Assembly (NCBI GenBank): GCA_950295325.1 | Contig: OX485804.1 | Span: 30,132,001 to 30,196,000, forward strand | DNA: 64,000 bases | Direction of reading: 5' to 3' | From: Polytrichum commune | Taxonomy: Eukaryota; Streptophyta; Polytrichopsida; Polytrichales; Polytrichaceae | In this document: piece after piece, positions 57,731 through 64,000 of the stretch | How the letters are laid out: every line of letters starts with the position of its first letter | Numbering within the stretch: position 1 is the first letter of the stretch | Translations under genes and position numbers: made by a program | The notes under the pieces: generated by a model | Told to the model about the DNA's origin: nothing | What the model saw: only the letters and a program-made list of their open reading frames with translations | Database searches by the model: none

Positions 57731-58124
57731 ATACTCAAATGGGTGTAATACAATGTTTGTTTGTTTGTTTGTGTTCTCATCCTCCCTCTCCGCCCCCCCC
57801 CCCCCTCCAAAATGGTCCGTAGGTCCCATACAAAACTTTACATGGGACCTTATAAATTGGCCACATTATGGCAACAAAGTTTCATCAAGTGCACCTACTC
57901 CTACTACTACGACTATGACTAGTACTCCTCCTCCTTCTTCATCACCACCACCACCGAGGATGCAAATATACAAACATACACTCATCCATATTAATATGCG
58001 ACCCATAAGTGCGAATGTGTGAGTTGGGTGGAATCCGAGGCCCATAGAGTCCATGTTACGGCAGGCGGGCGGGCGGAAGAGAAAAGGCACCCCCGCCCCC
58101 TCCGTCACGCATAGACACAATGCA
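57731..58124 (+). other. triplet-rich, proline-coding-like sequence in copy A
   Basis: Poly-C (about 57797-57811), (CTA)n and (CCA)n tracts create long frames on both strands. These differ in repeat number in copy B and are not convincing genes. Confidence 0.5.
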
Positions 58125-59086
58125 TTTGTACTACAAGCATTTTTATCTATAGGTTTAGGGTTTGATTCATTACTGTAGTTTTTTAGCAGCTTGGGCATAA
58201 AACAATAGGTTTTGAAGGTGCCTAAATTTTTGGGAAATTAATTTTATTGAGTGTCAAGAAAAGAAGAAATAACATTCAAAGAGTGCCTAAAATCACAACA
58301 ATGGAAGTGACACTCACTGGAATCCAACAATATAGCATCGAATCGAAGTGGAATATGTTGCCCAACAAAACCTTGACATATAAGTTAAAGACGAACTTTA
58401 GGGTAAGGAATGTTGGTTAAGGGAAGTGTGTAGGTTAATCGAAGCCGTCATAGCTAGAATTAGGAAAAAAAACCATCCATGAATTTAAAAAATGACTTGG
58501 ATGAAAATTCTAGCTTAATTTAAACTACTTATTGAATTTGACTAATTTTAGAATATTGTTTTTTGGGTTGCCTAACTTACTTTCGCACTTCAATTAATTA
58601 TTAGGCAAAAAGGTGCCCAAACTGCTAAAGAGCTACGGTGTATATGTGTGTCACTAAACATAACATACTTTGGCAAGGTGACCATGTTATGTGGGCCCGT
58701 GCTTTGACACCATGTATGTTTGAATCTCACGCAAATATTTCGGTGTTTGATTGAATTTGTCCAAATAAATTTGTACTTTGAAGTAGCTTCAAGTATGTAG
58801 ATATAGTCTCATGAAAGGTGGATAGATCCATGACTCTTGTTCATGAAAATACCATAGCTATATATTGCTACTCGTTTATAAAATATGGTAATACGAGACC
58901 GAACAACTCTTCAATATTGAATAAATGTGGCATGAACTTGGTTAGAGTCTTTGGAACTAAGTTTGGATGGAAATGACATGTAATAAGTAACCTCCAACAT
59001 GCATACCATTTCAAGAGATTTTATTTTATTTTATATTTTGTTGGTTAGATGACCAAAAGGTATAAGAGGTATAATGCTCGTATATA

Positions 59087-59340
59087 CTACACTAAATATT
59101 TTACTTAGGGGCGATAGGTATTTTATGTCATCATGGTTACTTTTCTAACAATACTGCTTATGGAATAAGTTTACAAATATTCTCATCCCAACTTAATTTT
59201 TGTTTGTTCATCGACTTTTGGAATATTTTGCATCCTAACAACTCTGAATGAAATATTGTCATGAGTGATTGAAATTCAGATGAAAATCACTTAGTAAGCG
59301 CCAAGTAATTGCAACATTGTGCCCAAGTAATAAGCAATTT
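59087..59340 (+). mobile_element. PalD fragment in copy B
   Basis: Counterpart of 54621-54880. Confidence 0.6.
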
Positions 59341-59454
59341 ATGATACCCGAGAGGAGTGTCAATTTTATACATACATTATTGTGGTCAGACATTATTGAA
59401 TTTAAGAGGCAAGAAGGGTAAAAGGTAAAACATGAGAAAATAAATTTAAAATTG

Positions 59455-59677
59455 CCTTTTTGAGTATATATATATATATATTTATATATATTTAAAAACA
59501 CATTCATTTTTGGGTGCATAGTCACTCTTCTTGATGCACGTTCGGTTTACACCTAGTGAAAGGTCCAAAGCCTTTTTCACAAATTTGACCATGATGAAAG
59601 TGTGACCATAAAGTATGACCATGAAAAAAGGCCATGTAACATGGGACGATTCCATGATCCATGATGTAAACAACCCC
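59455..59677 (+). mobile_element. HarbF right-end fragment in copy B
   Basis: Counterpart of 54985-55200, with a longer (TA)n tract. Confidence 0.6.
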
Positions 59678-59864
59678 TAAATGCCTACTTTGCCAAAGCT
59701 ATCCAACCCGTAATTGCAATTGTCTTTCATGGTGTGGTAAAAGAACTATTCAACAGAAAAAGAAAAAACTTCGGTGAAAATTTCACGACCGTCAACTCAA
59801 GCTCCACCCCCGGCGGTATAAGCTTTTCAACCCGGGGTTTTCCGGTTGAAACATGCCTCTCCTA

Positions 59865-60275
59865 GGGCCAATTCACACACGAGCGAAGAACCGTGACCGT
59901 GAAATTGTGAGAGCCCAACAAAAAGTGTCCAAAAGCCATCCCAAGACACCTCCAAAATCATGTAGTGTGGTCACGGACCCTCGGGTGTAGTGTGAAGTCA
60001 TACGTGACCGGGCTCTCAACCAAATGCTATTTCAATGAATATCTATTCATGCAGATCTTCACACATGATAAAATAGAATAAATGAACATTTGTGAACATT
60101 TGAAGTGTCATGGTCTCACGGGTTTGTGCTAGGCCTACCTCCAAGAGATGGTTTTTGATAATAGTCCAAATGACCATGAAACGTGATCCATTTGATGCCA
60201 TGTAGGAATCCATGTAGACTTTACATCCATCTTGCATTCACGTACTCCGTTGGTCCTTCAAGCTTAGTGTGAAGT
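59865..60275 (+). mobile_element. HarbA element, 3'-truncated, in copy B
   Basis: Identical start to 55388. It ends after 'ttcaagcttagtgtgaagtg', where the deletion begins. The frame 60043-60237 on the minus strand includes MDSYMASNGS. Confidence 0.75.
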
Positions 60276-60742
60276 GAAATGTTGACTTGGATGTAAGAAG
60301 GACACAACAAGCTATCACTACCTAGATATAGCCTTGTCACCAATTATGTGCGTTATTGGTTATTGTGTGTGAGACTGAGTACCATTGTATAATGGCATCC
60401 CTCAATAGGCTTGATATGCATGCCTCGGTTATTAATGACCATCCATTATACACCAATACCCATCCTCAGAACAATCCGATACCTAATACATAACCAACCA
60501 CTCATCCAAGAACATAAAGGTCATAGAAACTCATCACAATGTTCATCCATGAAGGGTTGGTGTTATCCATATTTCTCATAATACATCCATGAACTGATCG
60601 GTTATGACTGATAACCAACTTCGTATGGGTGAAAGGCTCACCAACTACGCATGCAACTCGTCGTCCACTCTGCTCTCGTTGGTTACCCAGCCCATAGTCC
60701 TTAAGCACGTGGTGCTACATGCCAAGATGGCACAAGTCCAAG

Positions 60743-61282
60743 CTACATAACGTTATATTGTTTATGGTTTTTTAGTGTCACGTGCATAATATTGTCACTT
60801 ACCCTATTTTGAGGTGTATCCTAGGTTACATTGATGATTAACAACTTCGTCATTAGTGTCATCTCATGACACTCGGCGTTCAAGTGTGCCTACTACCATC
60901 TTGGCATGAGTATGTTCAGTAGTGTTATGAGGTGTATGGCTATATTACACGATCACAATCTTCAAGTTGACTAAAAGTGTACACATGTGACACTTGGCAT
61001 AATGATGCTCAAGAATATCTCCCTCTTACATACCAAAATGTAAATACACGACACTTGCCATTAGTATGCTCAATAGTATCTTCCCCTTGCATACGAACAT
61101 GCAAAACTGTCATCTAAAGTATCCCAATCTACTACACTAGATGTCACGATATAAATACATTTTCACTTAACACGGTTACTTGTGTCGACAAATAGTATCA
61201 TATTGGCAATTAGCGGACGTGACTCTTTGAGACCTCTAGGCATCTAGTGTAGGCCCCTCGCAAATAGTGTACATGACACTAA
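60743..61282 (-). mobile_element. PalE element in copy B, left end cut by HarbF
   Basis: Counterpart of 56620-57159. The junction 'gtacatgacac-TAA-GGGG' shows the HarbF target duplication more clearly than copy A. Confidence 0.65.
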
Positions 61283-61707
61283 GGGGTTGTTTACACCATG
61301 GACTATGAAGTCGTCCCAAGGCCCTCTAAAATATGTGATCGGCGGTTGAACTCGTCCCGGGACCACTTTGGTCTACACCAAGGAAAAAATGTTAGATTGA
61401 CCATGGAATTCAAGGCCCCCATAAAGATGCATTTTGGTGGAGAAGATGAAGACAAGGGAAGACAACAGAACAATCAAACTTGATTATTTCATCCTTTCAA
61501 AATTTCCCCTTTTGGGCATATAATTACAAAAATAAGCACATTCATTTTCCAGTGCATGGTCGATCCTCTTGGTCTACATTCGGTTTACACCTAGTGAGGG
61601 GCCCAAAAGCTTTGTAAATTGGTTGTTTTAAGAATCATACCGTGAAAGTCGACTGTCAAGTTAGACCATGGGACAAGGCCATCTCCCATGGTCCATGGTG
61701 TAAACCC
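61283..61707 (-). mobile_element. HarbF element in copy B (425 bp), TAA on both sides
   Basis: It starts GGGGTTGTTTACACCATGG and ends 'ggtccatggtgtaaaccc', with TAA at 61280-61282 and 61708-61710. The sequence 'aatatgtgatcggcggttga' is the unfilled counterpart of the tRNA insertion in copy A. Confidence 0.75.
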
Positions 61708-61710
61708 TAA

Positions 61711-62534
61711 ACCCTAAACCCCATACTCAAATGAGTGTAATACAATGTTTGTTTGTATTCTCATCCTCCCTCTTCCCCCCCCCCTCCCCAAAATGGTCCG
61801 TAGGTCCCATACAAAACTTTACATGGGACCTTATAAATTGGCCACATTATGGCAACAAAGTTTCATCAAGTGCACCTACTCCTACTCCTACTACTACTAC
61901 TACGACTAGTACTCCTCCTCCTCCTTCTTCACCACCACCACCACCACCACCACCACCGAGGATGCAAATATACAAACATACACTCGTCCATATTAATATG
62001 CGACCCATAAGTGCGAATGTGTGAGTTGGGTGGAATCCGAGGCCCATGGAGTCCATGTTACGGCAGGCGGGCGGGCGGAAGAGGAAAGGCACCCCACCCG
62101 GCCCCCTCCGTCACGCATAGAGTGTGAGAGATGCTCCATTTATGAGGCCTCATGTTACTTATAACTCCCCACCCCAACTTATCAACCACCATCATAAAGT
62201 GTACCCTCGGTGCCCCATTACACCCACACTACTACTACTACAACGACCCGCTACCTTATTATTATTATTATTATTATTATTATTGTGGGTTTGGTATACA
62301 AAGCTCATTAGCACGTCTCATCTACCGGCTACAACGTTGTTGTTTGTTAATGTTATTAGTATTAGTATTATTAATACTAAACTAATGGGCAGTTGCAGTG
62401 AAGAGAGGATTTAAAGTGTGGGGCGAAGCGTGTACCAGTTGGAGCTGGCTGGCCAAGCATGTACCAAATCACGTGGGGGAGGGTTTAGGGCATAATTGGT
62501 CAAAACCCTAGGGTTTCCAAGTCCAACCGTTTAC
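61711..62534 (+). other. triplet-rich region and flank; (ATT)n at 62257-62284
   Basis: (CCA)n at about 61929-61958 and (ATT)n at 62257-62284 produce low-complexity frames. No gene supported. Confidence 0.5.
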
Positions 62535-62922
62535 GCCCTAAACTCCGTAATATCAACCTCCATAATGTCAAGCAATCTCTAATATCCCGAAACCCTAGGG
62601 AACGGATGTTTGTACTTTAAATCTCACTCCTTATTATTGTCACATTTCTCTCCCTTATATCACCAATTTTTGTCATTAACACAAACTACTCAAGAAGTCA
62701 ACCCACACCCTTGCATTGCGCATGCGTATGTCAACATCGCTTAGGAAGGCTGAGTGGAGTGGACCACACCACACCATTGAAAGTGTTGCACTTTGTGTTA
62801 TTCCATAGTGTCACATGCTACACTAATTTTATAGTATCACGCATCCATGTTAACACTACAAAACTCTGTAATATCACGTGCGCTTTGGTTGACACCTGTG
62901 TGATACTACGGAGTTAAGAGTG
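62535..62922 (-). mobile_element. RepN element with both ends (about 388 bp)
   Basis: The left end 'cgccctaaactccgtaatat' and right end 'tgatactacggagttaagag' are inverted repeats. The right half in reverse matches 8396-8565 and 33335-33500. This copy suggests RepN is a MITE with CACTCTTAACTCCGTA ends. Confidence 0.5.
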
Positions 62923-62937
62923 TACATGTCGTGGTCT

Positions 62938-63085
62938 TTCGGCGGTTTTTCTTTATTGAAATCGAGGTATATTCTATAGATTCCTCTAAAACGGTGGGTG
63001 ATTTTCATGGAGTGTTGAACTGGAGTTGCTTATTTCTCAACTCAATGAGTTCATTTGTAACTAGTGGTCGGTTCTCCCCGTTCAT
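62938..63085 (-). mobile_element. GatB fragment
   Basis: 'gaggtatattctatagattc' and 'cggttctccccgttca' match the right part of GatB at 49430-49546. Confidence 0.5.
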
Positions 63086-63123
63086 TGGACCAAAACTTCT
63101 GCCCACAACTTCCCACATCCCAA

Positions 63124-63455
63124 ACTACACTAAAGACATTGTTTATGGGATTTAGTGCCCACATAAACTACTTGCAAAGGGCCTAAGCTAGATGCCTAGA
63201 GGTTTTAAAGTGTCATGTCGATTAGTTATTGGTATGAAACTATTCGCCGACATAACTAACTTTTTTCAATGAAATGTTATTAACAATATGATATTTAGCA
63301 TAGCATGTTGGGATACACGAGATGATAGTTTTAAGTTTTAGCATGATGCAAGGGGAAGATGTTATTGATTGTCAATTTGTTGGTCATTAGTGTAACCTAG
63401 CAGACACCTCAAAACAAGGTAAGTGACACTATTACACATGTGACACTAACTGATG
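63124..63455 (+). mobile_element. PalE element, internally deleted
   Basis: It starts 'ctacactaaagacattgttt' and carries 'gggcctaagctagatgccta'. The right end is 'aagtgacactattacacatg' with degraded terminus. No complete internal tandem unit remains. Confidence 0.6.
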
Positions 63456-63752
63456 CAAGCAAGAATGTAGTCCTATTATTGCGGGCCACAATAACATACT
63501 AGAGTTCACGCTAATTCTCATACGAAGAATTCATTGATTTTCAACCCACACTAAATTTACACTAGAAAATTAGTGTGGGCCACATTTATTTATTTATTTT
63601 CTAGAAAAAGTAATGTGGGTGACTACTTCATTTTGTGCTAATTTCGTCCTATAACTATCATTGATTGTTCATAGTGGTCATTTTGTCACATAGATATTAT
63701 TTATTATTCTATTGGTCAGAAGTCTTCATGAAGACTTAGGGAAAGACACCCA
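63456..63752. other. unassigned; small hairpin
   Basis: CCCACACTAA and TTAGTGTGGG near 63545-63580 are exact inverted repeats with a 15-base loop, next to 'gggccaca'. No gene. Confidence 0.4.
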
Positions 63753-64000
63753 GGGGGTGGACTCTTCATCGGATACCTAAATGACGTGCGTGGCTCACTT
63801 TGAAATTTAAACCCCTATATGGGGAACTTTATGGAGGAAAATAAATGTATACGTACTAGTAGCATGCTAGAAAATGGATTCAAGTATTTATACCAAGCTT
63901 TCAAGTGAATGTGATAAATGCCTCCACTACATATACAAGATAGAAATCATGACTTAAATAGGCCCTTATTGCATATAAAATCCACTTTCACTTTTCAACG
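63753..64000 (+). mobile_element. RepM element, cut by the window edge
   Basis: Starts GGGGGTGGACTCTTCATCGG and aligns with 50369-50615. The remainder lies beyond the window. Confidence 0.6.

Larger units (their letters stand above)
53180..58120 (+). repeat. tandem duplication, copy A
   Basis: From 'catttttatctataggttta' near 53188 to 'ccctccgtcacgcatag' near 58113 it parallels copy B (58125-62120) in the same order: unique DNA, PalD piece, HarbF piece, HarbA, unique DNA, PalE, HarbF, triplet-rich DNA. Differences are a pogo-like MITE (53389-53876) and a tRNA-bearing insertion (about 57217-57352) present only here. Confidence 0.85.
58125..62120 (+). repeat. tandem duplication, copy B
   Basis: Starts 'catttgtactacaagcattt' and ends 'ccctccgtcacgcatag'. 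It lacks the pogo-like MITE and the tRNA insertion. It has lost about 380 bp between the HarbA end (about 60275) and 'acacaacaagctatc' (60303). Divergence from copy A is low (a few substitutions per 100 bp by eye). Confidence 0.85.

Noticed and set aside
57753-58022. Proline- and serine-rich open frames here and at 61731-62024
   Set aside because: They are generated by (CTA)n, (CCA)n and poly-C tracts whose lengths differ between the two duplicate copies; no purifying pattern.
1-64000. CRISPR array, bacterial operons or prophage
   Set aside because: The intron-bearing CPB gene and plant transposons show nuclear plant DNA; no regularly spaced direct repeats of CRISPR type are seen.

Overview
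This window is nuclear DNA from a green plant (streptophyte). The best evidence is the 3' part of a spliced gene at its left edge: six exons between 63 and 2194 (+) encode about 206 C-terminal residues of the plant-type F-actin capping protein beta subunit (CPB), with consistent GT-AG junctions and codon phases. Other plant signs are CCCTAAA-type telomere-like motifs and transposon types common in plants (Tourist/Harbinger-like, pogo/Emigrant-like and CACTA MITEs, and a tRNA-headed SINE). The species cannot be fixed. A bacterial-type (mitochondrial native) tRNA-Trp insertion weakly favours a lineage that kept that tRNA, rather than a typical flowering plant, in which the mitochondrial trnW is usually plastid-derived.

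Right of 2.2 kb I find no other convincing intact gene. About 62 kb is intergenic DNA built from small non-autonomous transposons, many nested, plus degenerate LINE fragments, microsatellites and unusually many G or C homopolymers. Families found by comparing the window with itself: HarbA (about 500 bp, termini GGGCCACTTCACACACGAG, TTA target duplication); HarbF (termini GGGGYNGTTTACAC, TTA/TAA duplication, one end a foldback); HarbG (GRGCAAGCCCA, TAA); families PalC, PalD, PalE and PalQ, whose ends carry CACTAAATA or related motifs that are themselves palindromic; and moderate repeats here called RepP, RepN, RepK, RepR, RepM, RepI, RepL, RepT and GatB.

Layout: 0-2.2 kb CPB, with a RepP copy in its last intron; 2.9-12.3 kb small MITEs and LINE relics; 12.4-15.3 kb CCGTCC/CCGG short repeats, a SINE and RepR copy 1; 15-26 kb mostly unassigned AT-rich DNA with two long GA tracts, a PalC copy and two RepK copies; 26.7-32.6 kb PalD, HarbA, RepR copy 2 and RepP; 33-40.3 kb a PalE element with HarbF inserted in its terminus, a LINE 3' end, a CACTA MITE and HarbA; 41.9-47 kb a degraded tandem region, a large palindrome, GatB and a 1.2-kb HarbF carrying nested DNA; 47.5-52.1 kb HarbG, element H, GatB, RepM, RepI and HarbF; 53.2-62.1 kb a tandem duplication of a 4-5 kb block.

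The duplicated block is the most informative part. Its two copies act as filled and empty sites for each other. One copy gained a 488-bp pogo-like MITE with a clean TA duplication and a roughly 130-bp insertion holding a complete tRNA-Trp(CCA) cloverleaf. The other copy lost about 380 bp. I see no transposase gene, so the MITEs would depend on enzymes encoded elsewhere. I did not find a new multi-gene system.
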